Assembly: GCF_001685025.1 (NCBI RefSeq)
Contig: NZ_MAYU01000001.1
Location: 405,359 to 469,358, forward strand
Origin: Bacillus sp. FJAT-27225
GTDB taxonomy: Bacteria > Bacillota > Bacilli > Bacillales > Cytobacillaceae
DNA: 64,000 nucleotides
Direction: 5' to 3'
This document shows positions 56,184 through 64,000 of the stretch, piece after piece. Below the pieces are notes generated by a model. The model did not search any database. It had not been told where the DNA came from and was given only the letters and a program-made list of their open reading frames with translations. The translations under genes were made by a program, and so were the position numbers. How positions within the stretch are numbered: position 1 is the stretch's first letter; each line of letters begins with the position of its first letter.

Positions 56184-58787
56184 TTATCTCCTTGTATTCC
56201 TTCTCGCTCTTCCAAACCTTCTTCCACCGAATTTTCTTTTCTTCTGGTTGGAATGGCATTCATTGCAAATGCCATAGTGGAAATCTGCTGGAAGCTGCTT
56301 ACCGCACACTTTACATTTTTTCCGTATAGTTTTTCCAACATCATTCAGCTCTTCATGAACCCCATCGCTTACTTGTTCACGGATCCTTTCCCAATAAACT
56401 GCCTCTGTCTTCATTCCAAGTTTATATAAAAATAAAAGGTGAAGGCCAATTGCTTTATAAGTTAATTCCATATCTTCAAGATTGCGCCGCTTGATTTTCG
56501 GCTCGGGCAGCTCTCTTCCAAAGGCAATCGCCTCCATTGTCTCAAGCCACTGCTCAGTAAGTTGAGGTTCCTTAGCGGAAAAAGGCAGATGGAGAAATCC
56601 ATACAGCTCCATCATTGGAAATTTTGTTTCTATAGCTGTTCCTTCAATTAGCTCATAACGGCTCCGCTCTTCGGTCAGTTCTGCTTTCCTTGTGCCAGGC
56701 GGGCTCTGGAACCTTTCCCAAAGTTCAAAAAATTCTCCAAGATTGCGGCTATAGCGTTGGAACCGCTCAAAGACTGCATTTGTAGGAGCAATCGCAAACA
56801 CAGTTACAGGCTTATCCTCTTCCTCCAGCAGCCTCTTCATTTTTTGAATATCCGAGGCAAAAGCTACCTTGCCAACATTGTAAATACCTTTTCTTCCGGC
56901 CCTTCCAGCAATCTGCTTAACTTCCTGTGATGTAAGCCTCCGCCTTGATGTTCCATCGAACTTTTCATTTTCCAGAAAAACAATTCTGCGAATGGGCAGA
57001 TTAAGTCCCATTCCTATCGCATCTGTTGAAACGATGACCGTTGTCTGCCTATCAATAAACCTTTGCATTTGCTTTTTTCGTGTTTCTGGCGGCATGCTGC
57101 CGTAAATCATACTTACCTTATGCCCATTTCCCTGCAGAGTTGCCGCAGTCGAAAGGACTTGTTTCCTGGAGAAGCAAACGAGAGCATCCCCTTGCTTTGC
57201 ATTCTTTAGTGAGAAATCCTTTTCCTCCACCTGCAACGGAATATCCCTTGAGTATTCGATCAGCTCATAATCCGCATCTCCCAGTAATTGTAGAAGCATT
57301 TGTTTAATATTCCTGCTTCCTATGATGTGGACCTCATGCGCATTTGTCTTTGTAATCGCTTTATACCAAGAAAACCCCCGATCTCGGTCTGCAATCATCT
57401 GGGACTCATCAATGACAACCACCTCATAAAAATCTTTTTCATGAAACATTTCAACCGTGCAGGCAAAATGATTGGCATTTGGTTGCAGCTTTTCCTCCTC
57501 ACCCGTTTTAAGGGAGCATGGAACGCCTTGGGAATTAAGTCTGTCGTATACCTCAAGCGCCAACAGTCGAAGCGGTGCCAAATAAAGACCGCTTGAGGCT
57601 GCCATCATACTGTCTAATGCATGATGGGTCTTCCCTGTATTTGTCTCACCAATATGGAGAACGTACTTTACATTCCGTACACTTAACGCTCTATATTCAG
57701 CTCCAAATACCTCATCGAGCATTCGCTGTTCTTCTGCTGCTCTTCTTTCAGCCTCTGCCTGCTCCTGGGCCTTCCTTCTCTCTGCTTCTTCAAGGTCTTT
57801 TTCATAAATTGCCAGATGTTTTTCAGCATCAAACGGAATGTTTGAAAGTCTCAGCAAATCATCAAGGTATTCACCAGCTATTTTCTGAATGAAATCTTCA
57901 GCAAGTTCCTCCGCCATTTCGGCGATAATAAAAGATGCATAGTCACCACTTTGAAGCTTTTCCTCCCCGCTCATATAAAACTTGGCCAAGTCACTTGGGA
58001 GGTTCTCTGATATTATCCTGACTGACTCCCTCAATACAAAGCTGCCAATACGTTTTTCATATGGATAATAGTAGGTTTCATACTCAAACAAATGTCTGCC
58101 TCTGTAAGTAGTCTTATGAATGCTGCCTGTCAATTCATCAAAAAATTCATAAACATGGGCGTAATCTGAAGCCGAAAAAGGACCACTTTCAATTAGTTTT
58201 TCTTCAAGCCTAAACGCATCAATCCTTTTGTATCGTTTCTGGGTCGATAGATCCTTTGCCAATGCTCCAGCTGCCATATATCTTGTTAGCAAATAAAGTA
58301 AAACCTCATTTTCGCGGAGGATGGAATCTGCATGTTCAATCATCTTATTCGTGTACTTTTCACGCTCTTTTTCAGCCTGCTCTATTTCAAGTCTCTCGCT
58401 ATACTGTTTCCGCGCTTGAAGGTACATTTTTTCCCAGGTTTCCTGGCTCTTCCCAAATTCTGATTCAATCCAAGCCCTCGAGTTAAATGGTTCAAATCCC
58501 CTTATTTCAGTACGGAACAAATGGTTGATTAACTTCCTGTCTACGCCTTCTGTTTCAAAACCTCTTTCTGAAAGATACTCTTTTTTCGCATTCCTGGGAA
58601 CGCTGTTCGTTGCTTTATTTAGCCAAACATTTACCCAGAGCTGTTCAATATAGTGAATACGGTCTTTGATATAATCGTTATAGGAAGGGAGGGTATCCTT
58701 CGTTTCCAGGTACTTTATGATATCCTCCCGAATTTTCCTTTTTGCTTGTTCCAGTGCAACATGGTGTACATTGAGAATTTCCTGCAT
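56184..58787 (-). CDS. Suv3-like DExH RNA helicase with C-terminal zinc ribbon
   Basis: About 867 residues. A long helical N-terminal region (1-365) is followed by a helicase core that reads like mitochondrial Suv3: GETNTGKTHHAL (Walker A 380-387), YLAPLRLLALEVYDRL, VPCSLKTGEE, VVIDESQM (460-463), then VSTDAIGMGLNLPIRR and QIAGRAGRKG. After residue 800 comes a zinc ribbon CKVCGKQLPADFHYGICNEC and a basic tail. Suv3 works with RNA-degrading enzymes in mitochondria; the bacterial role is unknown. ATG 58787 has AAAGGAG eight bases upstream. Confidence 0.85.
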   Translation of the reverse strand: MQEILNVHHVALEQAKRKIREDIIKYLETKDTLPSYNDYIKDRIHYIEQLWVNVWLNKATNSVPRNAKKEYLSERGFETEGVDRKLINHLFRTEIRGFEPFNSRAWIESEFGKSQETWEKMYLQARKQYSERLEIEQAEKEREKYTNKMIEHADSILRENEVLLYLLTRYMAAGALAKDLSTQKRYKRIDAFRLEEKLIESGPFSASDYAHVYEFFDELTGSIHKTTYRGRHLFEYETYYYPYEKRIGSFVLRESVRIISENLPSDLAKFYMSGEEKLQSGDYASFIIAEMAEELAEDFIQKIAGEYLDDLLRLSNIPFDAEKHLAIYEKDLEEAERRKAQEQAEAERRAAEEQRMLDEVFGAEYRALSVRNVKYVLHIGETNTGKTHHALDSMMAASSGLYLAPLRLLALEVYDRLNSQGVPCSLKTGEEEKLQPNANHFACTVEMFHEKDFYEVVVIDESQMIADRDRGFSWYKAITKTNAHEVHIIGSRNIKQMLLQLLGDADYELIEYSRDIPLQVEEKDFSLKNAKQGDALVCFSRKQVLSTAATLQGNGHKVSMIYGSMPPETRKKQMQRFIDRQTTVIVSTDAIGMGLNLPIRRIVFLENEKFDGTSRRRLTSQEVKQIAGRAGRKGIYNVGKVAFASDIQKMKRLLEEEDKPVTVFAIAPTNAVFERFQRYSRNLGEFFELWERFQSPPGTRKAELTEERSRYELIEGTAIETKFPMMELYGFLHLPFSAKEPQLTEQWLETMEAIAFGRELPEPKIKRRNLEDMELTYKAIGLHLLFLYKLGMKTEAVYWERIREQVSDGVHEELNDVGKTIRKKCKVCGKQLPADFHYGICNECHSNQKKRKFGGRRFGRARRNTRR

Positions 58788-58869
58788 AACAGTAACTCCT
58801 TTAAGTCTGCTTTTATTTAAGTTTACCCCAGTTGGGGAATAATGAACGAATAAACGGCGCCCTTCTAAC

Positions 58870-58897
58870 AACAAAAGGACCGGAAAAGTCCGGTCCC
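58870..58897 (-). terminator. Terminator of the TerC-family gene
   Basis: GGACCGG and CCGGTCC stem followed on the minus strand by TTTTGTT. Confidence 0.85.
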
Positions 58898-58912
58898 AGA
58901 GGATTTACGTTA

Positions 58913-59590
58913 TTAGGATGTTTCGTGCAATTTTTCCTGTTTATTCTTTTTGAGTGTTCCAGCAGCTACAACTGCTACGACGACAAGCAGCTCAAATCCG
59001 TATTTAATAACAGGGTTGGCAAAGATGTCTGCAACGAATGGCTCATCAACAATCATCTTCGAAGCTGTCCATGCCAGGATGGCTGCACCAATTGTGATGA
59101 TGATTGGAAAACGGTCAACCCATTTAAGGATAAGTGTACTACCCCAAACAACGATTGGTACAGAGATAAGTAAACCAAGGATTACAAGCAAATAATTACC
59201 ATGTGCTGCCCCTGCTACTGCTAGAACATTGTCAAGGCCCATCAATGCATCGGCAATAATGATCGTCCGGATTGCTGCCCAAAAGCTGTTTCCTGCTTGT
59301 ACATCATGGCCTTTTTCCTCAACAAGGAGCTTATAGGCGATCCATATGAGCAAGATTCCGCCGATAAGAAGAAGTCCGGGGATCTGTAGAAGCCAGACAA
59401 CGATCACAGTGGCAAGCGCACGAATCGCAATTGCACCAACAGTTCCCCAGATGATCACTTTCTTTTGCTGGTTTTTCGGCAAATTTCGCGCCGCCAGCCC
59501 GATAACAATCGCATTGTCACCAGCAAGCACCAGGTCAATCATGATGATTGACAACAGTGCTGTCAAAAACTCCATTGAAAAAATTTCCAT
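58913..59590 (-). CDS. TerC family integral membrane protein (manganese efflux/metalation type)
   Basis: A 225-residue protein with about seven membrane segments. LVLAGDNAIVIGLAARNLP near the start and ADALMGLDNVLAVAGAAHG in the middle are the acidic TerC metal motifs. B. subtilis members (YkoY, YceF) move manganese for exoenzyme metalation. The yybP-ykoY riboswitch upstream fits manganese induction. The exact paralogue name is not assigned. Confidence 0.88.
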   Translation of the reverse strand: MEIFSMEFLTALLSIIMIDLVLAGDNAIVIGLAARNLPKNQQKKVIIWGTVGAIAIRALATVIVVWLLQIPGLLLIGGILLIWIAYKLLVEEKGHDVQAGNSFWAAIRTIIIADALMGLDNVLAVAGAAHGNYLLVILGLLISVPIVVWGSTLILKWVDRFPIIITIGAAILAWTASKMIVDEPFVADIFANPVIKYGFELLVVVAVVAAGTLKKNKQEKLHETS

Positions 59591-59711
59591 TCAAGTTCCT
59601 CCTTTGATGCCTTGCAATTAAAAAATCAATTGTACACTATTAGCGAGAGATAACCATGATATTAATGTTCCCGTATGCCCTCTCACTAAACCGATACTAT
59701 TTTGCCCAGAT

Positions 59712-59748
59712 AAAAAGGGCTCCTGCCAGCGGTCAGGGCCCTTTTTTC
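59712..59748 (-). terminator. Second hairpin between riboswitch and TerC gene
   Basis: AAGGGCCCTGACC and the GGCAGGAGCCCTT side pair with small mismatches and are followed by TTTTTAT on the minus strand (and T6 on the plus strand). It lies only a few bases past the riboswitch terminator. Confidence 0.6.
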
Positions 59749-59749
59749 C

Positions 59750-59788
59750 ACAAAAAAGACCCTTACCTTTTGACAGGTAAAGGTCTTG
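59750..59788 (-). terminator. Riboswitch expression-platform terminator
   Basis: On the minus strand AAGACCTTTACC and GGTAAGGGTCTT pair, followed by TTTTTTG. The 5' side is shared with the 3' end of the aptamer, so metal binding can compete with the terminator. Confidence 0.8.
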
Positions 59789-59872
59789 CTAACAACATGA
59801 CTGTTGCCAACAAAGCCGGAGGCAAAAACCTCGAATTGACGACTTTGCTGTAAAAGCTACTCCCCTTTAAAC
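59775..59872 (-). promoter_or_regulatory. yybP-ykoY manganese riboswitch
   Basis: On the minus strand the aptamer opens AAAGGGGAGTAGC, has a middle hairpin, then GGCAACAGTCATG and closes with AGCAAGACCTTTACC. These are the hallmarks of the yybP-ykoY class, which turns on Mn2+ export genes when Mn2+ is high. TATACT at about 59894-59899 is the likely -10. It lies about 180 bases upstream of the TerC gene. Confidence 0.8.
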
Positions 59873-59954
59873 TCATCCTAAGAATAGAAAAATAGTATAC
59901 TAACTTTCAGGAAAATACAAGCAAAAAGTATTTTTACATTTCACCTACATTTAC

Positions 59955-60135
59955 CTGCTATTATTCCCCAAATCAGTGGGGACAACTGCCAGTAAATCCC
60001 GATCGGTGAAATTCAGTGAAACTTGAAGCACGGGATTTCAGCGGCTTAGTTGAGCCAATCGGGTTCGTAGTGCCGCTTAGTCAGCTTGTTTTTGGTGACT
60101 TAGCGGCACTAGAACTAACCATCAGCAAAAATTAG
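59955..60135 (+). repeat. Structured intergenic repeat, copy E (composite, nested)
   Basis: Right half: GAACTAACCATCAGC, hairpin CCATCAGC/GCTGATGG (60119-60142) and GAAGTTTCAC. Before it lies an inverted piece GTTGAGCCAATCGGG and a 16-bp hairpin TAGTGCCGCTTAGTCA/TGACTTAGCGGCACTA with one mismatch. A reversed end CAGTGAAACTT is also present at 60018. It looks like one element inserted in another. Confidence 0.65.
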
Positions 60136-60258
60136 CTGATGGAAGTTTCACTTTATCCCGCATTAAGGGACAGTAAGCCTCTTTCAGAGGCAACTGTCCC
60201 TAAAAGCCCGATTGGTTCAACTAACCATCAGCAAAAATCCGCTGATGGAAGTTTCACT
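60136..60258 (+). repeat. Structured intergenic repeat, copy F (best copy)
   Basis: TTTATCCCGCATTAA; hairpin 1 AGGGACAGT/ACTGTCCCT (60166-60174 with 60193-60201) capped by GCCTC/GAGGC; joint AAAAGCCCGATTGGTTCAAC; hairpin 2 CCATCAGC/GCTGATGG (60225-60232 with 60241-60248); end GAAGTTTCACTTTA. It directly follows copy E and abuts the ppdK stop codon. Confidence 0.85.
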
Positions 60259-62928
60259 TTAAACATTAACAATGGTTGCTTTGCTGGTTTTACTGTGCCG
60301 GATTGTTGCCTGGGCAGCCGCAAGCCTTGCCAACGGAACCCTGAATGGCGAACAGCTAACATAGTCCAGGCCGGTTCTGAAGCAGAAATCAATTGAATTC
60401 TTTTCACCGCCGTGTTCCCCGCAGATGCCTGTTTTAAGGGTTGGCTTTGATTGGCGACCAAGCTTGACACCCATTTCAACAAGCTTTCCGACACCATCCT
60501 GATCCAGGACTGCGAAAGGGTTATCCGGAAGAACTTTTTGCTCAATATATGCCTGAAGAAACTTGCCTTCCGCATCATCACGGCTATAGCCAAATGTAGT
60601 CTGGGTAAGGTCATTCGTTCCAAATGAGAAGAAATCGGCCTCCTCGGCAATTTCGTCAGCAGTAAGCGCGGCCCTTGGAATTTCAATCATTGTACCAATT
60701 GTATAATCGAAGTCTCTGCCTGTTTCCTGCTTAATTTGTTCGGCAGCCTCAATAACCAGACTGCGCATTTCTTTCAGCTCATTTACATGGCCTACAAGTG
60801 GAATCATGATTTCAGGCTTCACATCAATTCCTTTTTGAGAAACTTTCGCAGCTGCATAGAAAATAGCTTTCGCCTGCATTGTGTAAATCTCAGGGTGAAT
60901 CATCCCGAGCCGGCAGCCCCTATGGCCAAGCATTGGATTAAATTCATCCAGCTGGCGCACTTTCTTTAAAAGAAGTTCTTTTTCTTTTAGCTCCGGTGCT
61001 TCCGGACTTAAAATTTGAAGCTTTGTTATTTCCACTAGAAGTTCTTCTTTGTCAGGAAGGAATTCATGAAGCGGCGGGTCAAGCAGCCTGATGGTCACAG
61101 GCAAATCCTTCATCACCTCGAAGATGCCTTCAAAATCGCTCTGCTGCATCGGCAGCAGTTTGTCGAGTGCCGCAGAACGGCCCTCGTAATCATCAGCCAG
61201 GATCATTTCTCGAACAATTGGATGCCTTTTCGTGTCCATAAACATATGTTCAGTACGGCATAGGCCAATGCCTCCCGCTCCAAATTCAAGTGACTTACGG
61301 GCGTCTTCAGGGTTATCAGCATTAGCCCTGACCCCTATTTTCCTTTCTTCGTCAGCCCACGCCAGGAGTGTTTGGAACTCTTTTGACAGTTCGGGCTCAA
61401 TCATTGGGATTTCACCGAGCATGATTTCACCTGTCCCGCCATCTATGGTGATTGTATCTCCATAGTTGACAACACTATCCCCGACATAAAATTTCTTTTC
61501 TCTTAGGTCAATCTTCATTGCCTCACAGCCGCAAATACATGCTTTACCCATGCCTCTGGCCACGACAGCAGCATGGCTTGTCATTCCGCCCCTGCTTGTC
61601 ACAACCGCCTGGGCGGCAATGATTCCATGGATATCATCCGGAGTTGTTTCAGGCCTGACCAAAATCGTTTTCTTTCCCTCTTTTGCATAGCTTTCAGCTT
61701 CATCTGCATCAAAGACCACTATCCCTGTTGCGGCCCCTGGTGAAGCCGGCAAGCCTTTGGCTAAGCGGACACGTTCAAATTTATCGTCAATCCTTCTGTG
61801 AAGAAGCTGGTTCAATTGATCAGGATCTACACGCATAATTGCTTCCTGCTTGGATATAAGGCCTTCTTCTACCATTTCTACAGCAATTCGGATTGCAGCC
61901 TGAGCTGTCCTTTTTCCAGTCCGCGTTTGAAGAATGTATAGTTTGCCGCGTTCGACAGTGAATTCAATATCCTGCATATCATGATAATGCTTTTCAAGCT
62001 TTTCACAGGTATCCGTAAACTGCCTGTAAACAGCCGGCATTTCTTCCTTCAAAGTACGGATTGGCTGTGGTGTCCGGATGCCGGCAACAACATCCTCTCC
62101 CTGGGCGTTGATCAGATATTCTCCGTAGAGGACGGATTCTCCAGTCGATGGATTCCTTGTGAATGCGACACCAGTTCCAGAGTCGTCACCCATATTTCCG
62201 AAAACCATGCTCTGGATGTTGACTGCAGTCCCAAGATGATCCGGAATTTTGTTCAGGCGCCTATACACAATTGCACGCTGATTATTCCATGAATTGAAAA
62301 CAGCATGAATTGAAAGAAACAACTGTTCTTTCGGATCTTGTGGAAAGGCCTTCCTAGTGTGTTTTTCAACAATGGACTTATAGCCTTCAATTACTTCAAG
62401 CCAGTCTTCAGCTTTCATCTCAGGGTCAGAAGTATACCCTTTGCTTTCCCTGACTTCCTCAAGGAAACGCTCAAAGAAAAATACATCCACTTCCAGGACA
62501 ACATCGCTGAACATTTGAATAAATCTTCTATATGAATCGTATACAAAACGCGGGTTGTTGGTAAGCTGTGCCATACCTTCCGCAGTATCATCATTCAATC
62601 CTAAATTTAGAATGGTATCCATCATCCCTGGCATGGAAAAAACGGAACCAGAGCGTACAGAAACGAGCAGCGGGTTGGACGGATCCCCAAGTTTTTTACC
62701 CATTTTTTCTTCTAAGCGTTGCAGAGCGTCAAGCACTTGTGCCGTCACTTCAGTAGGAATCTTCTTCCCTCCCTCGTAATAGGAATTGCAGACTTCTGTG
62801 GAAAGAGTAAAACCAGCTGGAACCGGAAGCCCGATATTCGTCATTTCGGCCAGGTTTGCCCCTTTCCCCCCGAGTAGATCCTTCATTTGGCTATTGCCCT
62901 CGTGAAAATGATAAACATACTTTGTCAT
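60259..62928 (-). CDS. ppdK: Pyruvate, phosphate dikinase
   Basis: An 889-residue enzyme of standard length. N-terminal ATP-grasp region (LLGGKGANLAEMTNIGLPVP), central swivelling domain with the phospho-histidine in GGMTSHAAVVARGMGKACIC, and a C-terminal PEP/pyruvate barrel (FSFGTNDLTQTTFGYSRDD). It interconverts pyruvate + ATP + Pi with PEP + AMP + PPi. AAAGGAGCACC precedes the ATG, which overlaps the stop of the regulatory-protein gene. Confidence 0.97.
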   Translation of the reverse strand: MTKYVYHFHEGNSQMKDLLGGKGANLAEMTNIGLPVPAGFTLSTEVCNSYYEGGKKIPTEVTAQVLDALQRLEEKMGKKLGDPSNPLLVSVRSGSVFSMPGMMDTILNLGLNDDTAEGMAQLTNNPRFVYDSYRRFIQMFSDVVLEVDVFFFERFLEEVRESKGYTSDPEMKAEDWLEVIEGYKSIVEKHTRKAFPQDPKEQLFLSIHAVFNSWNNQRAIVYRRLNKIPDHLGTAVNIQSMVFGNMGDDSGTGVAFTRNPSTGESVLYGEYLINAQGEDVVAGIRTPQPIRTLKEEMPAVYRQFTDTCEKLEKHYHDMQDIEFTVERGKLYILQTRTGKRTAQAAIRIAVEMVEEGLISKQEAIMRVDPDQLNQLLHRRIDDKFERVRLAKGLPASPGAATGIVVFDADEAESYAKEGKKTILVRPETTPDDIHGIIAAQAVVTSRGGMTSHAAVVARGMGKACICGCEAMKIDLREKKFYVGDSVVNYGDTITIDGGTGEIMLGEIPMIEPELSKEFQTLLAWADEERKIGVRANADNPEDARKSLEFGAGGIGLCRTEHMFMDTKRHPIVREMILADDYEGRSAALDKLLPMQQSDFEGIFEVMKDLPVTIRLLDPPLHEFLPDKEELLVEITKLQILSPEAPELKEKELLLKKVRQLDEFNPMLGHRGCRLGMIHPEIYTMQAKAIFYAAAKVSQKGIDVKPEIMIPLVGHVNELKEMRSLVIEAAEQIKQETGRDFDYTIGTMIEIPRAALTADEIAEEADFFSFGTNDLTQTTFGYSRDDAEGKFLQAYIEQKVLPDNPFAVLDQDGVGKLVEMGVKLGRQSKPTLKTGICGEHGGEKNSIDFCFRTGLDYVSCSPFRVPLARLAAAQATIRHSKTSKATIVNV

Positions 62929-63746
62929 TGTTTGGTGCTCCTTTCTTTTTTCAACACATCCAGTATCAAGCTTGCGGTTTCTTCAATCGCCTTATTTGAA
63001 ACGTTAATGATTGGGCAGCCTACCCGTTTCATGATTTTTTCCGCGTAGTCAAGCTCTTCAAGAATTCTTTCGAGGCTGGCGTAGTTCGCCGACGAGGTTA
63101 AGCCAAGTGCTTTCAGGCGTTCCTTCCTGATTGAATTTAGCTTGTCTGGCGTAATAATCAGGCCCACACATTTCCCTTTGGGCAGTGTGTAAATTTCATC
63201 CGGAGGAGGCACTTCCGGTACAAGCGGAACATTTGCCACTTTGTATCTGTGATGGGCAAGGTACATGGACAAAGGGGTTTTTGAAGTCCTGGAAACTCCT
63301 ATCAGAACGATATCCGCCTTTGTTATTCCCCTGGAATCCCGTCCATCATCGTATTTTACGGCGAACTCTATAGCCTCCACTTTGCGGAAGTAATCATCGT
63401 CGAGCTTTCTCATCAGCCTTGGCTGATGCTGGGGCTCCTTATTAAATTTCTTGGTGAATGCCGCCATGAGCGGATTCAGCAAATCAACGGCCATTATTCC
63501 TTCTTCTGCAGCCCTCCGGTCAAGATAGCTTTTCAAATGCTCGACCACAAGTGTGTAGGCAATAATGGAGCTTCCTTTTTTGGCAAGCATAATGACATCT
63601 TCGAGGTCCTCTGTATCCTCCACGAAAGAATGTCTGCGGATATCGACATAGCCCCCATTAAATTGGGTTGCTACCGCTTTGACGACGAACTCGGCCGTTT
63701 CTCCCACGGAATCGGAAATAACGTAAACTGCTTCCCTTTCTGACAA
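62925..63746 (-). CDS. PPDK regulatory protein (kinase/phosphorylase, DUF299; YqfL family)
   Basis: About 273 residues. VYVISDSVGETAEFVVKAVA opens the DUF299 fold, and VLIGVSRTSKTPLSMYLAH holds the P-loop. Members phosphorylate PPDK with ADP and dephosphorylate it; B. subtilis YqfL acts with CcpN although that species has no ppdK. Here target and regulator share an operon. TTG 63746 is preferred because GTG 63758 overlaps AAGGAG; spacing is then 11. Confidence 0.9.
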   Translation of the reverse strand: MSEREAVYVISDSVGETAEFVVKAVATQFNGGYVDIRRHSFVEDTEDLEDVIMLAKKGSSIIAYTLVVEHLKSYLDRRAAEEGIMAVDLLNPLMAAFTKKFNKEPQHQPRLMRKLDDDYFRKVEAIEFAVKYDDGRDSRGITKADIVLIGVSRTSKTPLSMYLAHHRYKVANVPLVPEVPPPDEIYTLPKGKCVGLIITPDKLNSIRKERLKALGLTSSANYASLERILEELDYAEKIMKRVGCPIINVSNKAIEETASLILDVLKKERSTKQ

Positions 63747-63769
63747 ATCAGCGTTCACTCCTTGTGCAA

Positions 63770-64000
63770 TTATTTCCCGGATAGTTCCAGGAATGCTTTT
63801 GTTATGGTTGTTTTCGTAATCCTTCCAATAACTGTGTATGTAGTTGTTTCTTGTTCGGATTCTTTTACAACTGGAAGGGAGTCTATTTGGTAGGTAATCA
63901 TTTTTCTTGCAGCTTCAATAAGTGTAGCTTCGGGATGTATGGTTACCACATTAGGCATCCTCGTCATGATAATGCTGACAGGCAGTTCTTCCATATTTCG
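63770..64000 (-). CDS. ccpN: CcpN-type repressor, C-terminal CBS part (cut by window edge)
   Basis: The visible part holds a CBS motif: IMTRMPNVVTIHPEATLIEA, then ITYQIDSLPVVKE and TVIGRITKTTITKAFLEL. The frame stays open to the window end. In B. subtilis the CBS-domain repressor ccpN (yqzB) precedes yqfL, as here. CcpN represses gluconeogenic genes in the presence of glucose. Confidence 0.75.
   Translation of the reverse strand, partial: RNMEELPVSIIMTRMPNVVTIHPEATLIEAARKMITYQIDSLPVVKESEQETTTYTVIGRITKTTITKAFLELSGK

Overview
The window is chromosomal DNA of a spore-forming Bacillaceae species. Evidence: low-to-middling G+C, strong AGGAGG-type ribosome binding sites with frequent GTG and TTG starts, small acid-soluble spore proteins (SspN, Tlp), a SleL-type spore cortex hydrolase, and gene order shared with Bacillus subtilis. 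The first 16 kb follows the B. subtilis block yneN, sspN, tlp, yneP, yneQ, a HesB-like gene, plsY, yneT, parE, parC. A tandem AAA+ ATPase gene, a CapA-like lipoprotein, a histidine kinase and a frameshifted chromate transporter are added to it. The genus is not resolved.

Region by region. 0.1-6.4 kb: thiol-disulfide protein, spore proteins, SpoVK-like ATPase, thioesterase, CapA lipoprotein, and a HesB-like gene with an in-frame UGA and a SECIS-like hairpin. 6.6-11.4 kb: histidine kinase, plsY, broken chrA, a large intergenic repeat, CoA-binding protein. 11.6-16.2 kb: parE-parC behind a LexA-like box. 16.3-21.7 kb: zinc-ribbon/RDD protein, Staygreen protein, and a ywnF-tetR-cls group with paired palindromic operators, then a GT8 glycosyltransferase. 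21.8-23.7 kb: A+T-rich accessory patch with a decayed gene, a LAGLIDADG endonuclease fused to a ribbon-helix-helix-like domain, and a stand-alone copy of that domain, behind a LexA-like box. 23.9-35.2 kb: gnd, transporters, many tiny probably sporulation-related genes, two GH18 proteins. 35.3 kb: a tRNA-like RNA gene with an aberrant anticodon arm. 35.5-46.4 kb: MutS2-like protein without Smr domain, amine oxidase/CoA-transferase group, dioxygenase, Mn-catalase, dehydrogenase, lipoprotein, and two tandem arrays of roughly 52-bp hairpin units. 46.6-54.5 kb: complete glgBCDAP glycogen operon, with a cre-like site upstream. 54.8-64 kb: SodF, a type I toxin-antitoxin locus, a Suv3-like helicase, a TerC-family protein under a yybP-ykoY manganese riboswitch, and ppdK with its regulatory protein and the end of ccpN.

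A structured intergenic repeat of about 110-160 bp recurs at least six times (near 4.8, 6.5, 34.1, 46.5, 60.0 and 60.2 kb). Its two hairpins show compensatory changes between copies. In four copies its right end abuts the stop codon of a minus-strand gene. Function calls rest on motif recognition and gene order read by eye; no database search was run.
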